Positions 1 through 7,220 of a stretch of 15,653 nucleotides of DNA are shown piece by piece (the stretch's first letter is position 1; every line of letters begins with the position of its first letter). Position numbers and translations under genes: made by a program. The notes beneath the pieces were generated by a model. The model had not been told where the DNA came from, searched no databases, and saw nothing but the letters and a program-made list of their open reading frames with translations. Origin of the DNA: an uncultured Collinsella sp. (GTDB lineage Bacteria; Actinomycetota; Coriobacteriia; Coriobacteriales; Coriobacteriaceae). The stretch lies in assembly GCA_900550355.1 (NCBI GenBank), contig URRT01000028.1:1-15653 (forward strand), given 5' to 3'.

Positions 1-471
1 CTGCGCCTGCCGGCCGGCGTCGTCTCGTCGAAGACGAGGCCGTGGCGCAGCAGGAACTTCGACATCCACTGCTTGGCGTGTTGCAGGTCGTCGCGCGCGT
101 CCTCGAGGGCGCTCGTCGGGGACCCACACCTCGACCACGTTGCCGACCGACAGCATGCGGGCGAGGAACTCGGCGTCGTTGCGGTCGTTCTTCCTGCGCC
201 TGTCCGCGCTGGGCTTGATCATCTTCGAGACGGCGCCGACCACGCAGTCGACCCCCAGGCCGGAAAGCCTCTTCTGCAGGTCGAAGCCCGTGACCCCGGA
301 TTCGTACACGCACCTGGCCTTTGGGTCCACGGACCGCACCCACTCCGCGACTGCCCCGGCGTCGTAGCCGAAGGTCGCGCAGCGCACCTCCCCGGTCATG
401 ACGTCGAGGGAGACTGCCTTTATCGAGCGGGCGTGGACGTCGAGGCCGACGAAGGTGGTAGTATCGAGCAT
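1..471 (-). pseudogene. IS110-family recombinase (transposase), frameshifted and cut by window edge
   Basis: Reading leftward from the ATG at 471-469 gives an IS110/DEDD-type N-terminus. GLDVH (D11), the YESG motif (E58) and KNDRNDAE (D96/D99) match the metal-binding acidic residues of the RuvC-like catalytic domain. The start is supported by a purine-rich GAAGGGG a few bases upstream. The frame holds for 120 codons to ...VWVPDE (codon 120 at 114-112). The expected continuation (ALEDARDDLQHAKQ, then WMSKFLLRHGLVFDE) is then found one base out of frame, from position 110 leftward. Family members normally carry about ten or more extra residues (of the type EAARDLSR) between VPDE and ALED, so a small out-of-frame deletion at about 108-112 is the simplest explanation. 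The C-terminal catalytic-serine domain lies outside the window. The element is probably inactive unless the frame is restored. Confidence 0.87.
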
Positions 472-580
472 GGGAGCCCCTTCCATGAATGCGGCGTGGC
501 CGCCACGGTTGGATTAGACACTCACCATTGTCGGCCTAATCCGCGGTCTTTCATGCAGCAGGGGCTCTCAATGTTTTTAT
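472..580 (-). ncRNA. Candidate IS110 bridge RNA / left-end structured leader
   Basis: IS110-group elements encode a bridge RNA in the non-coding end just upstream of the recombinase. This stretch sits exactly there and folds strongly on the transposase strand. The outer arms are GAGCCCC (plus 474-480) with GGGGCTC (561-567), continued by CATGAA (484-489) with TTCATG (550-555). Inside are two hairpins: CGTGG/CCACG (495-499/503-507) and GGATTAG/CTAATCC (511-517/536-542). The loop of the second is long and partly unpaired. The outer stem also covers the recombinase ribosome-binding site (GAAGGGG), which would couple RNA folding to translation. The location and fold are seen; the bridge-RNA role is inferred from family knowledge. 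The RNA ends are not determined. Confidence 0.5.
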
Positions 581-600
581 GTCCTGCTCATATCGTCTAT

Positions 601-690
601 GCCGGCACCCCGGGACACTCCTTGGCAGCAACCACACCTAGTCATTGGGGACGTTCTTAAATGACTAGTCGCTGGGGACAGTCTTGAGCA
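601..690. repeat. REP-like repeat cluster (GGGGAC motifs), copy 1
   Basis: Contains the 16-mer GGGACACTCCTTGGCA (612-627). A GGGGACGTTC core (647-656) follows, enclosed by a perfect 9-bp inverted repeat, CTAGTCATT (638-646) and AATGACTAG (660-668). A variant GGGGACAGTCTTGAG lies at 674-688. The 16-mer and the hairpin-enclosed GGGGACGTTC core both recur at 3147-3200. This is the look of REP sequences mobilised by RAYT-type transposases; no such transposase is in the window. Confidence 0.6.
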
Positions 691-750
691 AAACGGCCGC
701 CGAAGCCCTCGTTGGCATCGCCCTATAGGGGGCCTGCAAATAGCTGTGGT

Positions 751-969
751 CAAAAAACATCAAATATGAGTACTGTTACCTTTTTAGCAGCAGCGCAATT
801 CGGCTTTCTCGGGTCTCTTAGGCGTCTCGACGCGTCAGATGAACTAACGTATCTCCCCAAATGTACAATAAAATGGACTCCTAACGAGAAATAATATCGT
901 TAGGAGTCCATTTTTTAGTACAACAAATGTGACAATCTAGGCAACAGTACTCATATTTGGCATTTTTTG
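751..969. repeat. 219-bp palindromic MITE-like element
   Basis: The outer arms (751-777 and 943-969) are inverted copies matching at 24 of 27 bases, with a perfect 17-bp core CAAATATGAGTACTGTT (761-777; reverse complement at 943-959). In the middle is a second, perfect 18-bp inverted repeat, AAAATGGACTCCTAACGA (870-887) and its complement (897-914), around a 9-nt loop. The stretch is much more AT-rich than its surroundings. Short ORFs exist on both strands but have no ribosome-binding sites and simply mirror one another through the repeat. It has the architecture of a non-autonomous element. No obvious target-site duplication was found, and no related transposase is present. Confidence 0.62.
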
Positions 970-1025
970 CCCACTGCCCCTTGTGCGAAGGTCCGCAGCG
1001 GAAAGCATGGCCCGTTTCGATGCAC

Positions 1026-1073
1026 AAAAATGGGATGGATCTTCCCTGGCAACCGCCCAGAAAGATCCACCCC
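1026..1073 (-). terminator. Rho-independent terminator of the DUF2207 gene
   Basis: On the minus strand, shortly after the stop at 1088, GGGGTGGATCTT pairs with AAGATCCATCCC (one G-U). The stem continues inward with CTGG/CCAG and is followed by ATTTTT. Position, stem strength and U-tract all fit intrinsic termination of leftward transcription. Confidence 0.85.
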
Positions 1074-1087
1074 AAAGCAAGCGCTCG

Positions 1088-3034
1088 CTAGAACGTTCCG
1101 CCGCCGCCTCCGCCGACGCCACCACCGCCGCCACCGGAAAAGCCGCCGCCGCTGCCGGCGCTCGAGCTATCGGAACTCGAAGCCAGCTCGCGGATGGTCT
1201 CGTGATACACATCGTTGAACGAATCGAGCGGAGACTCGTTGCCGTAGTGATGGTAATACCACCAGTAGCAGGGGTAGTTGTCGTAGAAATCGTCGCTGTT
1301 GCGCAGATCCGCAGGCACGGCCTCGGCCAGCTGTCGCAGCACTTCTTTCGAAACGCCCAGGGCAACGCCCATCACCAGCAGCTTGTTCCACAAGATCAGA
1401 TCGCTGGGGACGGCCTCCTTCAGGCGCGTAAAATCCTCGAGCCAATGCTTGAGCGCCTTGCAGCGAGCCGCCACCTCGGCGCCCTCCGACGTGTAACGGC
1501 GGAAGGTGCAGCTCAGGACAAAGCCCACAATCGTGACGGGGATCGAGATCATAGCGGCACCGACGTTGGCGTCCGCAAAGTCGGTATAGAACAGAGAGCC
1601 CAAAATGCCAAAGACAATGATGATGCCGAGAACCAAGCCGGCAACCAGGGCGACGGTGCCGTCCGAGGCGATAAGCTCGCGCGCCTCCAGCTTGCCCTTA
1701 ACCGTGCTCTGATAGTCCTCGAGCTTGTCGCCAACAGATGTGGTGCGCTCGCTAGCGTATTCCTCCAGCTCGCTAAACGTGCGCGAACGGACTCCGTCCT
1801 TATCGGGCTTAACGCCAGCGAAGAAGACCTTGAGTACGTCGCGGTCGATGCCGTCCTTCTTGGCAGCCTTCCAGGCCTCGTCGGTCACTGTGATGCGATA
1901 CGTCTGCTCCTCTTTTTCGCGACGGAGCAGACCCTTCTTCTTGGTCTCGGTCGCTTCTTCCAGCTTGATCACGCGGTCGTCGGTCAGCTTCATCAGCGTG
2001 GCGATATATGCCTGATCGGGCACGTCGTTCCAGCTCATAAGAGTTGCAAGCACCGCGGGATGATCGGCGGAGGGCACATCGCGGAAGTACTCGTCCTGGA
2101 AGAGCGGCTTGGGCTTGGGCCTGCGCAGCTTGAGCATCACGATTACACCGGTATAGGCAACCGCCACAACAACACACATCACGGCAATCGCGCCGGCAAC
2201 CGCACGCGCGTGCTCACGGCGGGCGTTAGCTTCGTCGGCCCATTCCTTCTCTTCGCTCAGGATCGTTGACATGCGCTCTTCGCCCGAGGCGGCAAGCTGC
2301 GGCACCCAGTCGCTGGGGAAGGCGATGCGTGCCTCGGCGAATTCGCCCTGATGCACGCAGGGAATGGTATAGGTGACCATGGGCTCGTCCTCATCGAGCG
2401 ACACGTCGCCCGTCAGCGGACCGTGGCCCCATGCGCGGAAGTTATCGCCTTTGACGGCCGCCGTCCCAGCAGCGGCATTTGCGAAGCGCACTTCCATCTC
2501 GACATCGTCGGAATCCGCAGACCAGCCGTCGCCCACGAACTTCCAGTAGAGCTCGGCGGTATCGGCCCAGTTCATAACCGCACCGGTCATGGTGTAGCTC
2601 ACGTAATAGATCGCGCTGTCGCCGCTCTCGTGGGGGCTGAACACCTTAATCCTTACGCCGTCACCGGCCTGCTCGACCGTGTAGACGCCAGAATCGCCCT
2701 TGTTCGCGCTATCGACTTTGTTAAACGCGGTGTCCTCTTCCTCGACACTCAGCACATCGACGCCCGCCGTGCCGCCCTGCTGGTTGGTGCCCGTATTGAT
2801 CTCCCAAAACACGCCGTTGATGTCGTCGTCGAAATCAAACTGTCGTCCCTCAACAACGGTCAGCGATCCATCGGCCTCAACCGTGGCACTGATATAAGTT
2901 TGGGTCATGGAATACCCGTCGGCACGTGCAACGGCGGGCAACAGCAGCAGCGCGCACGCGACGAGCGCGCAAATGGAAGCAAATCGCGCAAACGGGCAGC
3001 GCTGCCGACAGGTCTTGGCAACGGGGGCGTTCAT
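1088..3034 (-). CDS. DUF2207 domain membrane protein with glycine-rich tail
   Basis: Start chosen at ATG 3034 (MNAPVAKT...), which has AAAGGA seven bases upstream. An ATG 12 codons earlier (3070) has no convincing site. The product is 648 aa. Residues 1-37 form a signal peptide (basic stretch, then ICALVACALLLLPAVARA). A DUF2207-type extracytoplasmic domain follows to about residue 250. A membrane helix lies near 276-298 (GAIAVMCVVVAVAYTGVIVML), then a charged cytosolic segment rich in Glu/Lys, and two more helices near 458-482 and 487-507. The last 20 or so residues are almost pure glycine (GGGFSGG...GGGTF), typical of this family's C-terminus. DUF2207 proteins are widespread, predicted membrane proteins without a settled role. 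The gene stands alone, with a REP-like repeat upstream and a terminator downstream. Confidence 0.88.
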   Translation of the reverse strand: MNAPVAKTCRQRCPFARFASICALVACALLLLPAVARADGYSMTQTYISATVEADGSLTVVEGRQFDFDDDINGVFWEINTGTNQQGGTAGVDVLSVEEEDTAFNKVDSANKGDSGVYTVEQAGDGVRIKVFSPHESGDSAIYYVSYTMTGAVMNWADTAELYWKFVGDGWSADSDDVEMEVRFANAAAGTAAVKGDNFRAWGHGPLTGDVSLDEDEPMVTYTIPCVHQGEFAEARIAFPSDWVPQLAASGEERMSTILSEEKEWADEANARREHARAVAGAIAVMCVVVAVAYTGVIVMLKLRRPKPKPLFQDEYFRDVPSADHPAVLATLMSWNDVPDQAYIATLMKLTDDRVIKLEEATETKKKGLLRREKEEQTYRITVTDEAWKAAKKDGIDRDVLKVFFAGVKPDKDGVRSRTFSELEEYASERTTSVGDKLEDYQSTVKGKLEARELIASDGTVALVAGLVLGIIIVFGILGSLFYTDFADANVGAAMISIPVTIVGFVLSCTFRRYTSEGAEVAARCKALKHWLEDFTRLKEAVPSDLILWNKLLVMGVALGVSKEVLRQLAEAVPADLRNSDDFYDNYPCYWWYYHHYGNESPLDSFNDVYHETIRELASSSDSSSAGSGGGFSGGGGGGVGGGGGGTF

Positions 3035-3146
3035 AGGCACATCCTTTGTCTGTGATACCAGTAGCGTCATTGTCCCACGTTTGCGGGTTCATGTGACGAA
3101 CATCTAGGTCAGCGGAGTATCAAACGGGACGAAAGTCACGCCCGCG

Positions 3147-3200
3147 GCCGGCACCTGGGGACGTTCCTTATCTGCCGGCAATCTGGGACACTCCTTGGCA
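3147..3200. repeat. REP-like repeat cluster, copy 2
   Basis: A perfect 7-bp inverted repeat, GCCGGCA (3147-3153) and TGCCGGC (3173-3179), encloses GGGGACGTTCCTTA (3157-3170). It is followed by GGGACACTCCTTGGCA (3185-3200), identical to 612-627. The stem sequence differs completely from copy 1 while the loop core is kept, so pairing is conserved but not the stem bases. Confidence 0.6.
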
Positions 3201-3284
3201 TAGCCCGCTCCGGCAATAGATACCACTTCATAGCTCCGTCACAGGTGTAGCGGCTTTGTGTGGGCGCGGCGTGAGCCGATTAAG

Positions 3285-3418
3285 CCGGCGAGCGAGGGGC
3301 ATAAAGCAGTTGAGCGAAAACGGTTTGCCCCTTTGCCGTTCGCTTGAGGATCATGTCCCCCTTTTCCGCGGAAACCCCGGCAGTTGCGAAGAGCTGCCGG
3401 GGTTTCTGTCGTTTGAGG
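3285..3418 (+). other. Structured intergenic element with terminator-like hairpin
   Basis: The 478 bp between the DUF2207 start (3034) and gluQ (3549) contain no credible gene. Besides the REP-like unit there is a run of potential structures. AGCGAA-A-ACGG can pair with CCGTTCGCT around a TTTGCCCCTTTG loop, and GAGGGGCA can compete for the same TGCCCC. This is followed by a very stable hairpin, AAACCCCGGCAG paired with CTGCCGGGGTTT (about 3371-3403), then a moderately U-rich TTTCTGTCGTTT. The pairing possibilities are seen. A leader, attenuator or dispersed-repeat role is only a guess. No upstream plus-strand gene explains a terminator here. Confidence 0.4.
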
Positions 3419-3535
3419 GGTTGAAGGGGCTGAGCTTGGGACGGTAATCGAGGTGTTGAGTCGGTGCCCGCCGCGCACAACACGCAGCCTCGGCAACTCG
3501 CGAGCATCGACGACGCCCCCCACCTCACCCCGCGC

Positions 3536-3541
3536 TATACT
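3536..3541 (+). promoter_or_regulatory. -10 element TATACT for leaderless gluQ
   Basis: TATACT ends 7 nt before the ATG at 3549, which places the expected transcription start at or beside the start codon. No Shine-Dalgarno sequence and no clear -35 box are present. Leaderless transcripts with this spacing are common in actinobacteria. Confidence 0.65.
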
Positions 3542-3548
3542 CGTCCGC

Positions 3549-4559
3549 ATGGATATCAAAACACGCAACATAGCAACGCCCGCCGCGGACGCGCCAGCGA
3601 CGCCACCCGCCTCCGCCCCCGTGCCCGTCGTGGGCCGCTTTGCCCCGTCGCCCTCGGGCCGCATGCACCTGGGCAACGTGTTCAGCTGCCTGTGCGCGTG
3701 GCTTTCAGCCCGCAGCCAAGGCGGCAGCATCGTGCTGCGCATCGAGGATCTGGACGATCGCTGCAAGCGCCCGGAACTTGCCGCTCAACTGATTGACGAC
3801 CTGGCCTGGCTAGGGCTTGAGTGGGACGAAGGCCCCTACTACCAGCACGATCGCCTCGACCTGTACGAGAGCGCCTTGCACCAGCTACAAGACGTCGGCC
3901 TCACCTATCCCTGCTTTTGCACGCGCGCCGAGCTCCACGCCGCGAGCGCGCCGCATGCCAGCGACGGCACACCCATCTACCGTGGCGCCTGCCGAAGCCT
4001 TTCGGCCGAAGAAATCGCCCGCCGCAGTGCCCTGCGCGCTCCGGCCACGCGCCTGCGCGTGCCCGCCGTCGACGACCTCACAGACGATGTGGTCGAATTC
4101 GTTGACCGCACGTACGGAGCCCAATGCGAGGCACTCGCCACCGAGTGCGGCGACTTTTTGGTGCGTCGCAGCGACGGCGTGTTTGCTTATCAGCTGGCCG
4201 TGGTGGTCGACGACGCCGCCATGGGCGTCACCGAGATCGTACGCGGATGTGACCTGCTTGGTTCCACGCCGCGCCAGATCTATCTGCAACATCTGCTGGG
4301 ACTGCCCACACCGCGCTACGCGCACATTCCGCTGCTCATGTCGCCGGACGGCCGCCGCCTTTCCAAGCGCGATCGCGATCTGGACCTGAGCGAACTACGC
4401 GCACGATTTGGCACGCCCGAGGCACTGTTGGGATGGCTCGCCGGGCAAACAGGCATCGCGCCGGACACCACGCCGCGCTCTGCCGAACAGCTGGTCGAGC
4501 ACTTTAGATGGAACGTCATCCGTGCGCACCGCGAGAACATCACTGTAACGGTCGAGTAG
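3549..4559 (+). CDS. gluQ: Glutamyl-Q tRNA(Asp) synthetase (GluQRS)
   Basis: 336 aa. It is a truncated glutamyl-tRNA synthetase relative that charges glutamate onto the queuosine base at position 34 of tRNA-Asp rather than onto a tRNA 3' end. The class I signature is present: RFAPSPSG with HLGN (residues 40-43, the HIGH-equivalent), LRIEDLDDR, and RLSKRD (the KMSKS-equivalent) near the C-terminus. CFC...YRGAC supplies the Cys/Cys/Tyr/Cys zinc-site pattern of GluQRS. There is no anticodon-binding domain, as expected. The first 25 or so residues are an Ala/Pro-rich extension before the catalytic domain. The start follows the leaderless -10 at 3536. The gene is convergent with the metallophosphoesterase, with 15 bp between the stops and no clear terminator hairpin there. 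Queuosine synthesis genes are not in the window. Confidence 0.93.
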   Translation: MDIKTRNIATPAADAPATPPASAPVPVVGRFAPSPSGRMHLGNVFSCLCAWLSARSQGGSIVLRIEDLDDRCKRPELAAQLIDDLAWLGLEWDEGPYYQHDRLDLYESALHQLQDVGLTYPCFCTRAELHAASAPHASDGTPIYRGACRSLSAEEIARRSALRAPATRLRVPAVDDLTDDVVEFVDRTYGAQCEALATECGDFLVRRSDGVFAYQLAVVVDDAAMGVTEIVRGCDLLGSTPRQIYLQHLLGLPTPRYAHIPLLMSPDGRRLSKRDRDLDLSELRARFGTPEALLGWLAGQTGIAPDTTPRSAEQLVEHFRWNVIRAHRENITVTVE

Positions 4560-4574
4560 CCAGCCACCCCGCCT

Positions 4575-5300
4575 CTACGCAACATCCCAGGGCTGGAGTT
4601 CGTCACCCAAGCGAACGATGCAGTCGTAGAGCACGGTATGGCGCTCGGCCGGGTTGGCATCCCGATGAAAATGCCCGTAATACCAGCGTTTGTAGTCCAT
4701 GCGATCTTCCAGCTCATCGAAAAATGCCGTAAGTCGATCAACCGTGGGGCAATTCCAGCTGGATGCCGGATAAAGCGTGGGCGAAAGCATGCGCGTAGAG
4801 CAGGTGTGGGTGATCACGTAGTCGACCTTCCAGCCCATGCTCTCGAGCTTTGCCCGCGCCTCCTCAAAGTTGCGCTCGTCCGGCAGCTCCTGCGGCCACC
4901 AGCTGGAATACGGAATGCGGTATTCCTTATCCACGCTCGTGGCGCCGCCCATGGTAAAGATCGTTGAGCCGTCGAGCTCAAAAACCTCGCCGCGCGTCAG
5001 GCGTCGGATGGGCGAGGTGTCCGACAGGCGCTGCATCAGGCCGCCGTGCCACAGTTCCATGGGACGCTCCGCCCAGTGATCGAAACGTTCGTGGTTGCCG
5101 TCGACGAACAGCAACGTATAGGGGCGCGACTCCAGCCAAGCGATATCGGCGCATTCCTCGGCAGAGAAATCCCACGGAAAGCCAAAGTCGCCGGCGACGA
5201 TGAGATAGTCGTCGCTCGTCAGGCTATCCCCAAGCTCCCAGTCGCGGAGCTTTTGCATGTCGAGCCCACCGTGAATGTCGCCCGTCACATAGACCGTCAT
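4575..5300 (-). CDS. Calcineurin-like metallophosphoesterase
   Basis: 241 aa from ATG 5300, preceded by GTGGTGATCC, an excellent match to the 16S anti-Shine-Dalgarno complement. An upstream in-frame ATG at 5336 lacks such a site. The binuclear-metal motifs appear in order: GDIHG (D8, H10), GDFG (D38), GNHE (N69, H70), THT (H164) and GHFH (H209, H211). This is a complete metallophosphoesterase set and predicts hydrolysis of a phosphomono- or diester in the cytoplasm. The substrate cannot be told. The middle (GGATSVDKEYR, then SSWWPQELP) is typical of a small subfamily of uncharacterised bacterial phosphoesterases. No signal peptide or membrane segment is present. The gene converges on gluQ, and the next minus-strand gene starts beyond a gap of about 80 bp, so co-transcription with it is possible. 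Confidence 0.88.
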   Translation of the reverse strand: MTVYVTGDIHGGLDMQKLRDWELGDSLTSDDYLIVAGDFGFPWDFSAEECADIAWLESRPYTLLFVDGNHERFDHWAERPMELWHGGLMQRLSDTSPIRRLTRGEVFELDGSTIFTMGGATSVDKEYRIPYSSWWPQELPDERNFEEARAKLESMGWKVDYVITHTCSTRMLSPTLYPASSWNCPTVDRLTAFFDELEDRMDYKRWYYGHFHRDANPAERHTVLYDCIVRLGDELQPWDVA

Positions 5301-5378
5301 CGGATCACCACTTCCCTGCAAGTCGCTAGCCCGCATTCTGCACGATTACTAAGCTAACCGTTCCAGCCCTTCCATCCC

Positions 5379-5624
5379 TTAGGGCTTACCCCTCGTTCTT
5401 CCATCCAAACGGGTCAAGCACCCAAAAACCAGATCGAGCACGCCGCCGGTCATCATGGCGCCGGCAAGGGCCATGCAAACGTGCAGGGAACTGGCACTTC
5501 GGAGCACGTCGAATGGCCCCAGAACAGCCAGCAGCGCGACCGCTGCGCCGGCTACGCACAGCGCGAGGCACGGCCCCGCGTCCTTGACGCACTTCTTTGC
5601 GAGATGCTTGGTGTTGTCACTCAT
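5379..5624 (-). CDS. Small two-helix membrane protein, unknown function
   Basis: 81 aa from ATG 5624, supported by AAGGAG ten bases upstream. The longer frame to 5765 would begin inside a terminator hairpin and has no site, so it was not used. The product begins MSDNTKHLAKKCVKDAG and has two hydrophobic segments, CLALCVAGAAVALLAVLGPF (about 21-40) and a Met/Ala/Gly-rich one (about 47-67). It ends in a short basic tail (RLDGRTRGKP). I do not recognise a family. The ribosome-binding site and the two-helix pattern make it a likely real gene. It lies 78 bp upstream of the metallophosphoesterase on the same strand and downstream of the DUF4143 terminator. Confidence 0.65.
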   Translation of the reverse strand: MSDNTKHLAKKCVKDAGPCLALCVAGAAVALLAVLGPFDVLRSASSLHVCMALAGAMMTGGVLDLVFGCLTRLDGRTRGKP

Positions 5625-5734
5625 CAATATCGAACTCCTTAGAGGGTCGTTGTTTGGGTACATGCCGCCGCGGCAGAGAAGGACGGCAGGGTAAGTGTCA
5701 CATGTCGTGCGGACACAGCTGAAAGCCCTCGCGC

Positions 5735-5776
5735 AAAAAACAGCGCGCCGCAGGATTCGTATCACCTGCGGCGCGC
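5735..5776 (-). terminator. Rho-independent terminator after the DUF4143 ATPase gene
   Basis: A perfect 12-bp stem, GCGCGCCGCAGG (5743-5754) and CCTGCGGCGCGC (5765-5776), encloses a 10-nt loop. Read on the minus strand it is followed closely by six T (plus 5735-5740 are all A). It ends leftward transcription from the gene stopping at 5911 and separates it from the small membrane gene. The 134 bp between it and that stop hold only a 7-bp inverted repeat (TGATCCG 5783-5789, CGGATCA 5807-5813). Confidence 0.92.
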
Positions 5777-5910
5777 CGAAAATGATCCGCTTTCCTCCAT
5801 CCCCAACGGATCAACTGAGTTGGTGCCGCCCGACGGAAAGGAAGAAGCCGGCGGCGTCACGAGCTGTGGCAATGTCGCTAGGCATAGGAAACAGACGCGC
5901 TCCAAACGCC

Positions 5911-7206
5911 CTAAGCCCCAAGCCTACCCATTAAGAAATCGACTGCAGAAACGATTTTGATACCGTCGATGTCGGTCGGATGGCTCCCCTGACGAACGAC
6001 AATGATCTTCTCGTAACCGCCGGTAATCTTCTCGAGCGATCTGAGCTCAAATGGACGCAGCTCGCGCTTACGCGTCGCCTCCTCGTCAATCGACTCTGTA
6101 ACCTGAATAAACTTACGATCCGAGCCGTCGCCGATTGCAACGAAGTCGATTTCGGCATCTCGAAGATGACCCGTGAAGACTTGATATCCGTCATAGACAA
6201 GGCGATTGTAAACGGCATTTTCGAGAACACGCCCACTGTCGCTGCCGCGATACCCATCCAAGAAAGCTCGAAGCCCCAGATCCTCAATGTAGAATTTGCC
6301 ACCGGTCTTCAAAATGTCCCGACCCTTAATATCAAATCGGCGCGCATGCGAAAAGATATAGGTCTCCTCAAGGGCGGACACACAAGTGTCCACGACGCCA
6401 TGCGAGGATTTCAGCCCGTTCTCCGCCAGCGTGCCAACAATCTTGTTAATTGATGTCGGGTTTGAAATGTTATCGGCCAAGTAGGAAGTGACGCGGTCGA
6501 GCACACTCCTGCTCGTCACCGACCGTCTACCCCGACGCGCCTCGCGAGCCAAAATGTCGCGCCCGACGATTGTTTGGTACGTGCTCCAGATATAGTCCTT
6601 CATTTCCTGCTCCGGCAGTTTTGAAGCAGCGAGAAACGGCAGGCCTCCAAACACAAGATAACGGTCGAGAAGATCGTCGAGCGCAACAATGTCCTCCCGA
6701 CCAAAAACAGCGAGCCTATTCGTGACGTCAGTCGGACCAAGAAAGTCGACATATTCCGAAAAAGTGAGCGGATGCATCCGAATCTCGACATACCTGCCCG
6801 AGATTAAGGTCGCAATCTCAGACGACAGGAGAAAAGCATTCGAACCCGTAACATATATATCGCAGTCCCGGTCGACACGAAGTGCGTTAATCGCCTTCTC
6901 CCATCCGGCAACCTCCTGGAGCTCGTCGAAGAAGAGATAGCACCTCTTACCAGCAGGCATTAGGCCGTCGACGTGGCGGTAAAGCTCTCGCCAATCACGC
7001 ACGCCCTCCAGCTCAAACGACTCCATCTTAAAGGTCAAAAGACATTCGGATGGAACGCCGTTATCCTCAAGATGTTTGCGCATCATGTCCAGAAGCGTCG
7101 ATTTGCCACAACGGCGCATACCCGTTACGACCTTGATGACATCCGCATCACGAAAGGCAATCAATTTCTCGAGATATCGATTTCTAGGGACCATCCGTTT
7201 ATCCAT
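5911..7206 (-). CDS. AAA ATPase with DUF4143 (AAA_14/DUF4143 family)
   Basis: 431 aa from ATG 7206. A GTG 10 codons upstream (7236) lies inside the tandem repeat and was rejected. No start has a strong ribosome-binding site, so the exact N-terminus is uncertain. The Walker A motif is GMRRCGKST (29-37) and Walker B is CYLFFDEL with D94/E95. Next comes TGSNAFLLS (sensor region) and an arginine-rich stretch (REARRGRRSVTSR). The C-terminal DUF4143 part has a PD-(D/E)XK-like pattern (LENAVYN, AEIDFVAI, KFIQV), with Gln where nucleases often have Glu. Such ATPases are numerous in gut bacteria, often in several copies per genome, and their role is unsettled. The gene is divergent from the PLD-helicase across a 382-bp gap with repeats and is closed by a strong terminator. 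Confidence 0.88.
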   Translation of the reverse strand: MDKRMVPRNRYLEKLIAFRDADVIKVVTGMRRCGKSTLLDMMRKHLEDNGVPSECLLTFKMESFELEGVRDWRELYRHVDGLMPAGKRCYLFFDELQEVAGWEKAINALRVDRDCDIYVTGSNAFLLSSEIATLISGRYVEIRMHPLTFSEYVDFLGPTDVTNRLAVFGREDIVALDDLLDRYLVFGGLPFLAASKLPEQEMKDYIWSTYQTIVGRDILAREARRGRRSVTSRSVLDRVTSYLADNISNPTSINKIVGTLAENGLKSSHGVVDTCVSALEETYIFSHARRFDIKGRDILKTGGKFYIEDLGLRAFLDGYRGSDSGRVLENAVYNRLVYDGYQVFTGHLRDAEIDFVAIGDGSDRKFIQVTESIDEEATRKRELRPFELRSLEKITGGYEKIIVVRQGSHPTDIDGIKIVSAVDFLMGRLGA

Positions 7207-7220
7207 CGCCCGCCCCAATC

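Noticed and set aside
712..894. Short plus-strand ORF in the palindromic element, and its minus-strand mirror at 881-1075
   Set aside because: Both contain NMSTV-type or KWTPN-type peptides only because the DNA is an inverted repeat. No ribosome-binding sites are seen.
983..2269. 428-codon plus-strand frame opposite the DUF2207 gene
   Set aside because: Antisense shadow of a gene with a signal peptide, membrane helices and a terminator. It has no ribosome-binding site or family resemblance.
3035..3070. Upstream start (ATG 3070) for the DUF2207 gene
   Set aside because: No Shine-Dalgarno sequence. ATG 3034 has AAAGGA at proper spacing and leads directly into a normal signal peptide.
5625..5765. 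N-terminal extension of the small membrane protein to 5765
   Set aside because: It would begin inside the DUF4143 terminator hairpin and has no ribosome-binding site, while ATG 5624 has AAGGAG.
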